A stretch of 64,000 nucleotides of DNA from Dipylidium caninum (lineage: Eukaryota; Platyhelminthes; Cestoda; Cyclophyllidea; Dipylidiidae): NCBI GenBank assembly GCA_017562135.1, contig QEYB01001657.1:1-64000 (forward strand), in the 5' to 3' direction. Each line of letters opens with the position of its first letter. The first letter of the stretch is position 1. This document shows, one piece after another, positions 1-12,585 of this stretch. Both the position numbers and the translations under genes were made by a program. The notes beneath the pieces were generated by a model that had not been told where the DNA came from, made no database searches, and worked only from the letters and a program-made list of their open reading frames with translations.

Positions 1-1957
1 TCCGAGATGATTGGAAGCTTTGTCAATTCTCTCCGGTCTTGATAGGCTGCGTGAACAGTTCGGATACCTTGCATTGTCCAGTGATGTGGAACAAGTCACT
101 TTAACATGAGATAAGTGCCCAATGAAGACTCTCGCGGACAACCGTTTGGTGGCCTTGGGTAGAAGGGTTATGCCATGTCTAAGTCGAGCGTGGTTGTGAC
201 TGGGCCGGACGAGAGGGTGTCGGGGGTGAAGATCTCAAGAAACACGAGACTGACCACTGTGTTGAGGTGAGGTAGCGCCAGGGGCTTTGACTTACTTGCG
301 GGACAGAGTTGACAGGGTTCAGCGTTTGTCGGTCCGACCACAGACAGTGTGAAACGAACGCTTCAAAACGTGTGGCACGAATTTGCGTGGACAGGGTCTA
401 CTCAAGTAAGACAAATAGCGGTATGTGTGGAGCACGGAGGACAGTTGCACGTTGCGCTACGACGTAGTGAGTCCACGGCCGGGCAGAGTGGGGAGAAGAG
501 GACCGCGACCGAGTCGTTCCACACACCACATAGTGCACTGACAGCCAAAACAAACCCGAGGGACTCAGGGCAGGCGCACACACGCAGGTCATATGGATGG
601 AGGTGGAGTAGAGCTGGAGTGGGAGTGACGGAGGAGCAGGAGTCTGAGGTCTCAAACTCACTCGTCTCTCGGCAGTGTGACTCCTACCTCGCCTCATCAA
701 ATGCCTGAGTGTGATTGCTGCTCCAGCAGGAGAGCAGCAGACAAGGGGAAAGGACGAGTAAGAAGCCAGCGCTCGCTAATGGCCGGGATCCAGAGCAGAG
801 GGAAGGTGGCTGAGTATGCGCGGTGGGTGAAGCAGGTGACGGGGTGGGTGAGTGAGTGGGTGGGTGGTGAGGCAGGAAAGGACTAATGGCAGTGACGGCG
901 TCTCACTTTGCTCGCCAAATGCAACCCCAACTCCATCACAACTGCCAATCCGCCGTGCTGCTAGGGTGTGATGTTTGCGATAGACGGATGCCTGGTTTCT
1001 CCACGTGCCTTCTGTCAAACTGACCGTTTTGACACAAACCCTCGTGCATATATATCGCCTCGTATCCGTCCCCCTCGTCTCGCGTCCTCCACCCATGCAT
1101 CGTCCGTGCACGCCACGCAGGCACATGACCACGAACGTCTGGGTGTAACACACAGACACGAAGTGATGCTTCACACACCGTTATCACCCGCCCTTCCCTG
1201 CTCTGCCCATGGTGCCCGCTCACCACCATCTCACCCCTGGCGCCACAGCGACACATCACTCCTTTATCCCTAACTCGACTGCCGCACTCCATTCCCCTCG
1301 GTCAACCGAAATCTGACGTTCGTGCAGCCTCGCCCAATTTCATGGCGCTGATAGCGACACAGCAGCACCGACACAGTTCTCAATAGCTGTGTTCAAACTC
1401 GACGTTTCTCACGCCTAACTCCTTCCACGACACAATGCCACTGCGATCCCACCACACGTGACAGGCAGGGAGACGTAAGACGAGTACGCTCGCTCCAGGT
1501 CACACTCAACATTGTGCCTTATTTGCCCCTCCAGTCCTGTCGACACTAGGCCTCGCTAGACCTCGTCTACAGCATGTTTCAGGGCGCGCCCAAGTCGCAT
1601 GCATCGGCACATGCGCCTCACTCACGGCCGAAAGCCAGCAGTCCATAGGCGGCTTGGGCGTGGCACTTCGTGGGAGGTTTGCAGTGCCGTACAAAACTTA
1701 CTAGTTCACTACGCGTCGCGTTCCTCCCATGACTGGTGAATCCTACACGGTTATGCCACGTCTGCTCGCGCTGTGTATGTCTGCTGCACAAAATCCGCTT
1801 TAGTGGAAGGGCGGCTCTGTTTGCCTCGACCTCGTCTGCCATTCGAAGAACCTAATGACGTCAAAGAGTAGGTTGTTGTCATTATCCGGTTGCTCACCAG
1901 GGCATTGATGCACTGAACGCCCTGGTGAGACGAAGCTCCCCACTAGTGGCAGGCGAC
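1..1957 (+). repeat. Interspersed repeat family A, copy 1 (Helitron-like 3' end)
   Basis: This GC-rich stretch is the reverse complement, with divergence, of about 27305-29175. Matching landmarks include the block around 349-470 against 28840-28930, the block around 1740-1850, and the terminal block 1880-1950 against 27308-27380. Clear similarity starts near position 115. The first 115 bases are doubtful and the copy may extend off the left edge. The right end carries a perfect 11-bp stem (1893-1903 with 1919-1929, loop 15 nt), then 13 nt, then CTAG at 1943-1946 followed by T. That is the arrangement expected of a Helitron 3' terminus. No transposase, Rep or helicase coding is visible, so this would be a non-autonomous copy. 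The open frames inside it are short and not conserved between copies. Confidence 0.7.
1893..1949 (+). other. Terminal hairpin and CTAG end of repeat A copy 1
   Basis: An inverted repeat of 11 bp (CTCACCAGGGC / GCCCTGGTGAG) is followed 13 nt later by CTAG inside the 10-bp palindrome CCACTAGTGG (1940-1949). The second copy keeps an 8-bp stem at the same place (27328-27335 with 27353-27360) and the same palindrome (27308-27317). A conserved stem just upstream of CTRR followed by T is the known Helitron 3' end signature. The family assignment is inference. Confidence 0.55.
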
Positions 1958-4900
1958 TTGCCTCTCACCAGTGAACGAATCTCTGGTTGGCACCATGTGG
2001 CTTCTATAATGATTGCGAGGCTGCCACATCGCGGGGATTCTTTTTCGTAGTTACAGGTTGTCTGAGTTATACGAGTGATGCGCGCGAGAAATGAAGGATG
2101 GGACCAGAATATGTTTCCAGGTCTACCATATGTGTCGCTAGAACACGAGTGTGAGTAATGTCCATAAACGTAGTGCGCGCTGTAAAATCTTGAGTGCTTG
2201 GTCGTGGCAGGTATTATATTTCAACAGGTTCTACTGTGGAGTTGCACGTACGAAATCTACATCATTTCGACTAGATGGTGTCAGTTTGCAAACACTGTCT
2301 AACCCCCTCTCCCACGTGTCCTGAACTGTGGTAACAACCACTTAAGTCGTGGAACACACAGTCGATAGTCACGTACCGACTGGCTCTTCCTTGGAGTCGA
2401 GTTCACTGCAGTTACGCAACGACAAATTATCGCACATTTTCCACTGACGATTAAATAACAGTGCATTGAATGCCGACCTTGGTTGAGGGGACTGACTACT
2501 AAGAATCCTGTAAACGGAACAACCAATTTTTGATCGCATGAGAATTAGCACACTCCAATGGACTTCCACTGGTCTCTTGGCTACAGAGACATAATGAGGC
2601 GCCTTCGAATTGTCCCCAAGGTGGGAGGTGATTAGCCCACAACATCTCGATTTCGGGGAATACTACAACCCCAATGACAGAATTCACTCTCAAGACTTCG
2701 CCTGGGAGAGAGAACTTTCCAACGCATCACTGGAAATCATACGCGTTTAACCTAAAAACTGCTCCCTGAGACTGTGGGTGCTATCCCTTCGATGCGTTCG
2801 ACCTCTTTTCACGACTGGCCACCGCACTTATTGTGGCATTGTTGAAGTCGTCTTTGGAGGCAATTTCGAGAGAGTCACCCACTTCAGAGTGCTGATGGCT
2901 GAGGCTCTGGCGAGGACACTGAAGACAACAACAAGTAGAAGTGTGGAACAGAAGCGGGGAATGTTTTGTTAGGCCTTACCTGTGGGGAGCAAAAAGGGTA
3001 GAAGGAGGCTGAGGTATGGGGCGTTTCCACGAAAGAAACAGAGAGGACGTGGTGTGGGCTTCATCGCCGGGCGATATAACCAAAAGTTGTGGTTTTCAAC
3101 ACAAGCTGCGATACATTCGACGTTCCTTTCGGTCAAACTCTTTTGATTTCTTTGACGTTTAAGCTATCCCACTGTTTTGGCTATGTCTCCTTCAGGTAAT
3201 TGCGAATTTTTTGGGGAGGAGGTCGAAAGCGTTTTTGCCGCCTTTCTCGAAGCGTAGACGGATCAAATGAACGAAGCCACAGTGAAGTGACCACAGTGGA
3301 GGCGGCCTGATGGGAAGAATAATTCGCACTGCAGTCACTGACTGGGAGAGCGCGTTACAAAATGGGGCAAACGAGACAACTTTTTTCAATCCCTCCTCTC
3401 CAACAGACGGCATCTTTTGGTGTGGGCCTACAAAACGGACGCTGGGCGAGACTGACACCGACTAATTAACGATGTCGGCGACCTCATGACCTGTCCTTCT
3501 AAGCGGCTCTCAGCTTGTCCAGGCCGCTCTAAGCGTGGGGGCGCATGTCAGAAATCCCAGCATTCAGCCAAGTCAGATGGCCAAAAATACTCCACACAGA
3601 CAGGGTGTCTCGTTCTCAGCGTCCGTAATCAAATCTCCTTCACCGAAGCAGCCAGATTGTGGAGGAGTGAACTATGGTAAGTTTTTATGAAGCCACTGCG
3701 ATGAGAACAACGTCTTCATGCATTGGTAAATAACGAAGTCGAGTTTTGCATTCCCGGAGTCTAGCATCCCCATCCACGACCAGATTCATCTGAGCAACTT
3801 GTTTTCTCACGGCCAAAGCCTCACCGTGGTGCACATCAACACTGCTGTAATCTGCTCAAGTAGGCTTCTCACTCATGGACGCGTCCGGTGGCGTCTAGCT
3901 GGGGGCGCCACAACCAGTGGGAACCAACTCCGAGGTGGGGAAAGTTGTTATTTCCCCCTGAAGAGATCTGTTTACATGAACGGCCGAACTGGGGGGGGGG
4001 GATCGCTCGGACCGAGCCCGCTTATCGCTGAAGTTTGCTGCCCTTACCACCCAATTCCTCTTCCAAGGCTAAGGACTAAGCCTCAGCTGACGCAGGACGA
4101 TTCGCATCAGAAGGAGGCATTCCCCCTTTAGAAGGCATTTACATCGTAGACTCTGAATGTGCACAACACAGGCTCTAGCTGGAACCAGCCTGAATATGAG
4201 GAATACTCCACAGAATTCACGTCTGGAGGTTCGGGCAACGGCGATAGGACGCGATGGTATTCACATCACTACCGTTCTGTTCATTTTCCCACCCTCTCTC
4301 TCCCATTTTTCACCGTTGTTAATCGAAATGTTTGCGGCAGCGGTCAGTGGGGTGGAGGCGAGTCGAACGTCACTGGAATGGACGAATTACTTAGGCGATG
4401 ATCTCTGAGAGAATTAAGTAGACTTACAAAGCCAAAATAACCTCGACTGATGTATAGAGATGACAAGTTATTCCACTCTTGAGCCAATTTCTCCCTCTAA
4501 CTGTAGAACAGGAGGGCAGGCGGGGAGGCGCACGGTAACACGGCAGTTCTTACCAACAGGCTATTTGTTTAATCTAAAGGGGAAAATTATTCGGCAATTG
4601 TGCATGAAAAATCCATCATTTATAAAACCGGTTTGATAAATGGCAAGTGCAACACACGCAACAATTTCAGCTATTCTGATGAATCGACGTCACTGAAGCT
4701 TGGTGAACTACGCGGCGGTGGCACAGAGGAAAGACGGCTTACGCAGTTTGTAGGAGCTTTTGTTTTTTACAGTCATATCTGGCTCAATTCCAGCCAAACA
4801 CATCGGTTCCGCGTCCCTCGAAAAAGTGGAAAACGTGAAACAGGAAGGAAGGCGAGGGAGGAAAATTTTTTTCACAGTTATGACATCTTTTTCATGTTTC

Positions 4901-7900
4901 ACCCAACTTTCAACTCCTCATCCAGCCTCGCCGCAACTGTCTACTCGAACCTTTTTTGACATATAGCAATTAAAGATTGGAATCATCAGTAGGTGATGCG
5001 GCGACGTCATGATATTTGGAACTGAAGCAGACCATTCCAGACCGTCCCGACAAAAACAACTGACTCCGGCGGTTTCCAAGTCGGTGGTGAGTCTCCTCAC
5101 TGGGTCTCGTAGGAGGCGCTCTATTGCCGTACCGGAGTTATGCGAAGATGAAAGACAGGATACATATTTTGCCAGTTGTTAAGGCCTCTTTCAGTGCTTT
5201 AACTTGAAGTTGTTCTGAGCCACGCTTCGCCCACTCCAGGCAAAACACAAATGCGTGTGGGCGGAAGATAACTTTTCCAAAAACCCGGAAAGCAGAAGAA
5301 GAAGGAGGAGGAGAGAAGCACTGATTCATCTAAAAGGGGTGGATATCCTCACTTAGTTAGTCGCTTGATTGCAGAGGGTTGAGGGAGGTCAAGCCGACAT
5401 CCGCTAAGCGAGCAGCTGTCAGTGGGGGAGAGAGAAAGAGGGCGAGAGGTAGAGTTTCTGTGTATGTGTGTGTGTTTCTGCGAATGAGGCTCCGTTTTCC
5501 CTTTCACATGTCCAAAAGCAGAAATGATCGAGTTTTTGGAAACGCCATCAGCCCGTCATTAAGTCAGAGAGGTGAGGAATAGCTGCTTCAGTGCCCAAGA
5601 CTGAGACCACACATCCAATTCGCATGGAGAGTTGAAACAGATCCCCGACTTCAGCTTGCAACATAGACCGCAAGTCGAGCAAATCGTGGTCTAAGCTTTA
5701 CCTCTGGCCTATCTCACCTCGACAATGCGGTAGCTGCACAATCCTTGTTGACCTGTGATTATGCTAACGGTGGTGCGGCCCTCGCTCCTCCACCTGTTAC
5801 TCGCCGTGTCGTGAGCGAAGGGGAAGACGGAGAATGGGTTTGCTCATCACCTGCCTGTTGTCTGATATGGTGCACAAAAGAAAGCCCAGAACCGCGCTGC
5901 TGACACGAAGTGGATAAGTCCCAGAGTGTATTATATGGTCCTAAGATCTACAAACAGGCCAGGGATGGTATTTGCTGATCACTAGTCTTCCCATCGAAAA
6001 TTCAAGAGCTGAGTGGAACATTAGTGGATGTTAAACGACTCGCGATGATGGGAGAAGGAGCCAGTGGAGCGAGGGATAATAACTCCTGCCTCGAGGATAT
6101 ATGGTAGTGAGGCGCTGATCCTAAACGAGAGATTATCCGAGACTCGATACGGCGCACAGAATCGGTTCTCATTTCATCACTTTAACGAGTTTGAACGCAC
6201 AGCAATCACCTCACCTGTCTCTCCTCTATGTACCGACGTGGATACGGGGCTGATGAGGTGGAGCAGGAATAGTTCGCAGTCTGAGTAGCTCACCTCGCAA
6301 AGGGGACTAGGTTTTACTAGAGTTGGTTGGGGAGAGCACCTGTCTTGGACTTTTCCTCTGAATGCCATCCTGAAGTCAGTGACCTCCAGCACCGCGGTGG
6401 CCGTCACCCAGATGACCTTTCGCCTTTGAGTTGTCTATTCAGTTCGTGTTACGCCGATTCTCGGCTGATCGGGAACTGCTCCTTTTCCTCCTCCCCTCAC
6501 TCGACTGAGCTTACTTAGTCAATGTGTGTGCTCTAATGTTAGGGCGAAATCGGCACCTGTCCTGATGGGGTCAAGTGCTTCGAGGATCGGAGAATTTCGT
6601 TTTCACCTCATTAACGCAACAGAGCGGAGAATTAATGCCCCATCATTTTGGTAAACTCCTGAAAATACTCACAAAACCAGAGATAAATGCCGCTTTTGCG
6701 AATGGGTTGCGAAGCCGGGCGACTGTCAAACAAATGAGTTTCGATGGGGACAGGATGTGTGAGCAACTAGAGGATGCTGAGGCTTTCTGCAGGGGAGAAA
6801 TAATTTTCATCACTCAAACAAATGTACAGGAAACTTGGGCGCAGGCGAGATATTAACTTGCTTGTTTTGTCACGGGTACATCATCAAAAGCAAACCTACC
6901 GACTGCGGCCTGTTATACCCCATTTGCGATCAAATTCGGTGTTTTGTGGTAGAAAAAGAGGTATTTTGACGGCGTCTAGGAGGACTAGCTGTCTGTAAAA
7001 CCGCCCTTCATCCCCGTAGACAATGCTAATACGCTTCAAAGAAGTATACCACGAGCATTTAAGTTACCGCCTTCAAGGAGGCTTGCGGAGGCGTGGTGAA
7101 GTAGGTTAGGCATTTTTCTTGTGAGGAGGGACGGCATAGGTGTAATCCAGTGGAAACCATCTCGGTCTCATCACCCGAACTGTAAGGCGCTCCTCTGTTG
7201 GGATGGCGCCACTTCCCTAACCGCAGTAGTCTCTGCTGCCCCACTCAGTTACCGCCTTTAGTTTCACAATGTTACAAGAGTTTTGGTAGCGATGTAGTCG
7301 GTTGTGGATGCGCTAAGACGATCTAAATGTCATTCGTCCTATTGTTTGGGATGATGTGGGGCAGAAAAGTGGATGTGGAGGTAGCGTGGAAGCTTTGAGT
7401 TTGGCCAGACGGTTTAAAAGCTGGTGTTGTCGGGCAGAGGAGAAACATACCAATTTAGTCCGCGTGAACATGTTTATTACTAAAGGGGAAAATGGGGGAT
7501 GGGCAACCACAGTAATGTCTGTAGCAGACTTGTGTTCAGACTGGGTGAGACATAAATTGTCTACGACACACCGATGACGTTGATGAGAGAGAAGCAGGAG
7601 GAGAGGAGGGTTGATGTGTGGAGGTGGAGGTGGAGGTGGCTTCAACAACTTCCGTCAGCTTAATGTTTAGTGGTACTGAGGTTGACTTTGTAGTGCCACA
7701 CAAAAGGCGTTGAAAGTGCAGCCGCGTCAACTTGAACGCCCCGTGGACAAACACACACGCACACATACAGACACACGCGCATGCGCATGCGCACTGGAGC
7801 GTGCACGCGAGTGCTCGCACGCGCACAAGGGTGCACGGACGCACCGTTGGCTCTAACTGTTATCCCCAGTTTATTTGGACCGCTCCGATTCGCTCCCCCT

Positions 7901-8009
7901 GAACGCGTCTTTAAGATAAAAAGCGCCACTTTCGATTTCTACCTATTAGATCACTTTACTAAAGCACACTATTTTGCGCTTCATAGTAAAGCATTTGTCA
8001 AACCACAAC
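1958..8009. other. Gene-poor intergenic DNA upstream of the TGF-beta ligand
   Basis: Only short open frames without family resemblance, consistent start context or splice structure occur here. I found no convincing exon on either strand. A mixed CA/GC dinucleotide tract is present near the right end (7744-7840). Promoter and 5' untranslated exons of the ligand gene may lie here, but I could not place them. Confidence 0.5.
7744..7840. repeat. CA/CG-rich simple repeat
   Basis: A run of alternating purine-pyrimidine sequence, mostly CA, CG and GCATGCGC units, lies about 170 bp upstream of the TGF-beta ligand start codon. Such sequence is polymorphic and able to adopt Z-form. No function is claimed. 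Confidence 0.7.
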
Positions 8010-11000
8010 ATGGCCATTACAATGCCCATGAAGTGTAGCACCGCGATCATTGTGCTTGCCTTGATAATTCTTGGCAACTGTTCCCTAAATTGGGCCCTAT
8101 TCAGACAGCCCGAGATAATGGGAGGGGTGTCGTTACGAGATCGACAGCAGAGCCAGGCAGAAGGGAGGCCGTGCGTGGATCCTGTCCCCGAAATCGAGGA
8201 TTTTGAGGACGACGTTGACGCAAAGAGTACAAAGGAAGAGGATGAGGAAGAGGCGAAGGATGCAGAACAGCGGGAGGCGAAGAGAAGGGCTGAAGCGGAA
8301 GAGTTTCAAACGCCAAGTTCACATTGAAAAGTTTAAGAGGACTCTACTCCGACGCCTTCATTTATCCGCTCCTCCTGACTTCAGTCGGCACGGCGGACTG
8401 GCCAATCGGACACACGGAAGACGGATATTTCGATCCCTTCCTCTGGCCCTTCAAGGACGTCTCCTAAGCCAGATGCGTGCGGAAGATGGCGCGACCGAAC
8501 CCCCGCTTGACAGGACGGATGAGAGAGAAACGTTAATCCTTCTCAAACACCGTAAGTCCCGAAATTCGCTTGCTTTGGTCGCATCTGGCGCCATTATTGA
8601 GATGCCTCTTACCCGAGATAACCTGTTTGCTATCAGGATTGGAGTGGAATAATTTTGCAAGAATTCGGTCTACATGCCGCTGTTTGCCACTCTTTGTCTA
8701 CCAGTTTGGTATAGTCTAGCCTTACCATTCCGGTGGCGAGACCATTTTTATGTGTCCCACAGGAAGGAATTTCGGTGGAGAGGATGCCTCGCTACTCGAG
8801 TGACGTGGCATCCACTAAGTGGTTTTTCTTCATGTCTTATCCCAACTTACCTTAACGTTTTGCCTGCATGTATGATGGCGCCAAAACAATGTGAATAAGG
8901 TCATGGGCACAAAAACCATGTTGATAGGGCTAAAAACTGCCCTCTTCTGGCGTCAGCCCGGCTACGACTGCTGACACTACCATTGTACTAATGCCACGTC
9001 CAAGATGAGTTTGTAGTTCCTCCAACTCTGACTAATTCGTCCTGTTGAATCATTTGCGCGCGTGCCAAATTCACAGTTGTGAGGAGGGTGTCCTCACTCT
9101 CGGAGACCAACGCCTTCATGACGTATTCCCCCGGACCACAGCTACCGAGATATTGTGCGTATGTGTGTGGGTGTAGAAAAAGATATAAATAAGTTACCCC
9201 TTTTGGGGAACATTAATGATGCCTTCTTGCATGTGTTTTTTTCCGACTCCGAATGCGTAACATTGTAGTTCACTGGAAATTAATGAACGTTGCCTCGGCC
9301 ACCTTCGGCGTCGAGATGGTAGACGATATCGACCCCATGCGAATCCAAGCGGCCCTTCTTCAATTCGAGGTAAGTCCCTGTGCACCGAGACATGAAGCCG
9401 CCTTCACTGGTAACTCTTAACCTCTGTGCTCCTCCTCCTTCGTAGACTAACAACCCATCGTTGAAAGGTCAGCGTCTCGAGGTGTGGGAGGTTTTCATGA
9501 CTCCGCAAGAGGAGGAGGGAGCAGTGCTGCTCCAAGAAAACGCTGATCAGTCCGACTTTGAGTCGCTCAATAACCGGACGTTGAAGTTTGAAAGACGACC
9601 CAGTCTGTACACGAGCCTTCCACCACCCGCCGTCATTCGCGACTCCTTGACCGCGACACGGGAGCACCACTGGAGCAATTCCTTGCGAGTTGGTCCAAGT
9701 CGTTTGGCCGAGACCTTCATACCGCGACGTTCAGGTTTGGTTCAGGTCACTTTTGAAATCAGTGGCACCTTTATGCAGTGGGTTTCGCATCGGCGACGGA
9801 TGCCTATGATGCGGAAACTCGTCCGCTCCCTCCTTGTTGTCTGTCCCTCATGTGATAGTCAAGTAGATCCGGTCGATGTTAACAAGGTGCGTTTCCGTGT
9901 GATCGTTTAACGGAGGTGCCATCAAATTTAGGAGTTAGTAGAATTCAAGACCACTTCCCTACTTAGGGTATTCTGGAGATTCGCCACCGTAACGTTCTTC
10001 GACGAACGCGAAGGTCGCTCGATTCCACCGACTCCCATCATGTCACCATCGGTAACCCCTGCACTCCTAAAGGACACAAGTTCAGCTGCTGCACTCAACC
10101 CTTTTCGTTGAACTTTGAAGATGTCGGATGGCACAACTGGATCCTTCATCCCAAGACTATTGAACCCAACTACTGCCATGGTTCGTGTCAAGGTGAGTTT
10201 TGGCGTCCCATTAGACATCACTTGTTTTCACATTTTCTGCAACTGGCTCTACATTTTATGCAAGGAATTGAAGATTCCCAGCTTTTTGTGATGAAATTTA
10301 GGCTCTGATGTTAGGAGAGAGAGGCACTGTAACCATCCATGAGGCCTCGTCTCATGGCTCCACAAAGAGAAGTTCGTCAGATCGTCGGAGCTAGTGAGGG
10401 AGGAAAGGAGTTTCAGACTGCTGCAAAATGTGCCGAGTAAACTAGGACAGGACGACAGTGCCCCTTCGCGAGGCAGAAAAAAGAATAGCAAGACTAGGCA
10501 AAGCTATGATTGGCGGTGTAGAGACGTAAAGGACCCCTTGACAAACGGTCACTTCCAGACGGAATTTCGGAAGGTGGGAGCTCCATCTCCGGCCCTTCAG
10601 CGCCTGTTTCACCTCAAATTTCTGTCTACCCTGCTTTCCATAGTAGACGTAGATGACGAGCAGGAAGCACGCGGGTCCTGTTAGAAAATGTCAAGAAAAG
10701 TAGACAAGTGCTTTTTAAGCCTGCACCTCAGGGGAGGCGGCACACATGAGATGGGATCAATACGTCAAAAAGGACATCCATTGAGCGCCATTTCTACCGA
10801 ATATGACACACAAATGGGCGATATGTCTGCCTCATTAGCCATTTACCCCCACTTCTCCCTCGGTGATCTTTAAAAACATCAGATAAGGTGAAAAGCCAAG
10901 TGGTTGCGAGTTAAATGGTGTGGTGATTGGCAATGCACTAATATCAAGTGACGGCGGCGAGGCGGAGTAGGTGGTCCCGGCGAGAAAAGTGGGGAGGTGA

Positions 11001-12585
11001 TGGATCAGTTGATGGGAATGACAATCGAATGTACATATACCGTGAATTTTCCAGTTGACAAAGGGCTGATGCAATTGTATTCCCCAAACGAACAGGCGCC
11101 CATTAATCTACCTAGAAGTAGACAGAAGACGCGCGAGTCGGTAACACTTGCAGCAGCGATACATGGCGCCTAAAGTACAACGCCGCCTGTCACAGTACAA
11201 AGCAACACATGTGCGCTGGCGAAATTGCCTTTATGTTACCATATTTGCTCACTCGGGGACTTATTTGCCCTCCTTTTTACGGATTCACCAAAATGCCTTT
11301 TTTAGACCATCCGAGGCGTTACACAATCGGGGCGCGGAGATGGCAAAAAGATAGGCTGCACAAAGTGGGCCAGACAGCCTGGGGTTGGTGGTGATTTGGT
11401 GGCGTGATAATATCATCATACACGACTGCGGCATTTTCTCTTTCTCTATGTGTATGTATTCACACTCATCCCACAAAAATCTACAGACCTGGACTATCAT
11501 ACGGCTGTGAGGCCAAAATAAGTCTAAGCGGTTGCCACATAGACATATAATCACTTCTTGTGTGTTTGCTCGAGTCCCGTCTTGTCCCCGATAGCGATGG
11601 GAGCAGACAGCACCGCGACCAGATGCAGTTCGGGAGGCGGTAAACAACTATAAAATTGGGCGGTTGTGTGTCGCGTCTGCGAAAAATGTCCGACCTTAGT
11701 GGCCAATTGGCGCTAGGTTTCAGGCCAACTTACCTGAGCGAAAAATTTTGCTCGATCTCGGGATGACACGATGCGATTTGTCCAGGCCTTAGGGAGGCGG
11801 CTTGGATACTCGGATTCTCCTATATGCCGCCACATGTCTGGACTCCGAGGAATGCACTGGCTCGCAAAATATATGGAAGAAAAGGGAGCCTTCCTAATGT
11901 CCAACCTGAAAACAAGCTTTTCTCATCCTGAGTGATTGCGATTTGATGCTTGTGGTGCGGAAAATTCCGTCGATGTTACCAGCAAATTCCTGGTTGGACA
12001 TTGGGAGAAGAACATAATTCCTGGAACGTATGGAATGTTTTTTTCCAACTGATGAATCCGCCTATTAGGGGATGTATAGGACGACAGAAACAGCGCATAA
12101 ACTGCGTAACTTAAAGTCCTTGCGCTTCACATAAGGACTTTTTGTTGAGCCGTCTCTCCTACTGACTGGACGGTCGTATCACTGACTTTCTACGCTCTGT
12201 ATGCTTTCGTCCCGGAAAGCCAAACAACAGAACGCCAAATGCTTCATTCCTGAGGGGAGATGGGGTTTCAGGAGAGTAGAGATCTGGTGTATTTCCATAT
12301 TCTAGAAGGTGGAATTGCTGTGGCGCCTTTACTTGAAGAGTTCAGCTTCCCTTTTTTGTCCCTACCCTAGTTGACGGGATCCAAAAGACACCGCATTCCG
12401 ACCTGATGCACATGTACCGCAACCAGAATTATGACTATCTGTCGGAGGTTCAACGGGAAGCAATGCTCTCCTGCTGTCACCCAGTCAAAATGGCAAGCAC
12501 CAGTGTCCTTTACTTGGACCCCAACAACGAGGTGCGTATGCACACTCTCCACAATATCATTGTCCTTGAATGCGGTTGCAGCTAA
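8010..12585 (+). CDS. TGF-beta superfamily ligand, activin/myostatin type (5 exons)
   Basis: Secreted dimeric growth factor precursor. Exons: 8010-8551, 9269-9369, 9446-9886, 9967-10192 and 12371-12585; the last four introns are GT-AG and phase-consistent. The start is the first ATG, followed by a hydrophobic signal sequence (residues about 8-25). Exon 1 also holds a propeptide helix (IEKFKRTLLRRLHLSAPP) like those of inhibin and myostatin proregions. A furin-type site RRTRR (10000-10014) precedes a mature domain of about 130 residues. The mature domain has the motifs FEDVGWHNWI, YCHGSC, SCCHP and a terminal ECGCS. It has nine cysteines, including an extra N-terminal Cys and a CC pair, as in TGF-beta, activin and myostatin but not typical BMPs. 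Oddity: the acidic stretch near 8170-8320 and the propeptide helix lie in different frames (exon 1 carries one base too many), so either a small intron or an indel is unresolved. I cannot assign an orthologue. Confidence 0.85.
10193..12370 (+). other. Intron 4 of the TGF-beta ligand gene
   Basis: This 2.2-kb intron begins AAG|GTGAGT and ends with a pyrimidine-rich tract and CCCTAG. It interrupts the mature domain between the YCHGSCQ motif and the second half of the cystine knot (phase 1). Other introns in the gene are 76 to 717 nt. No separate gene was recognised inside. Confidence 0.75.
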
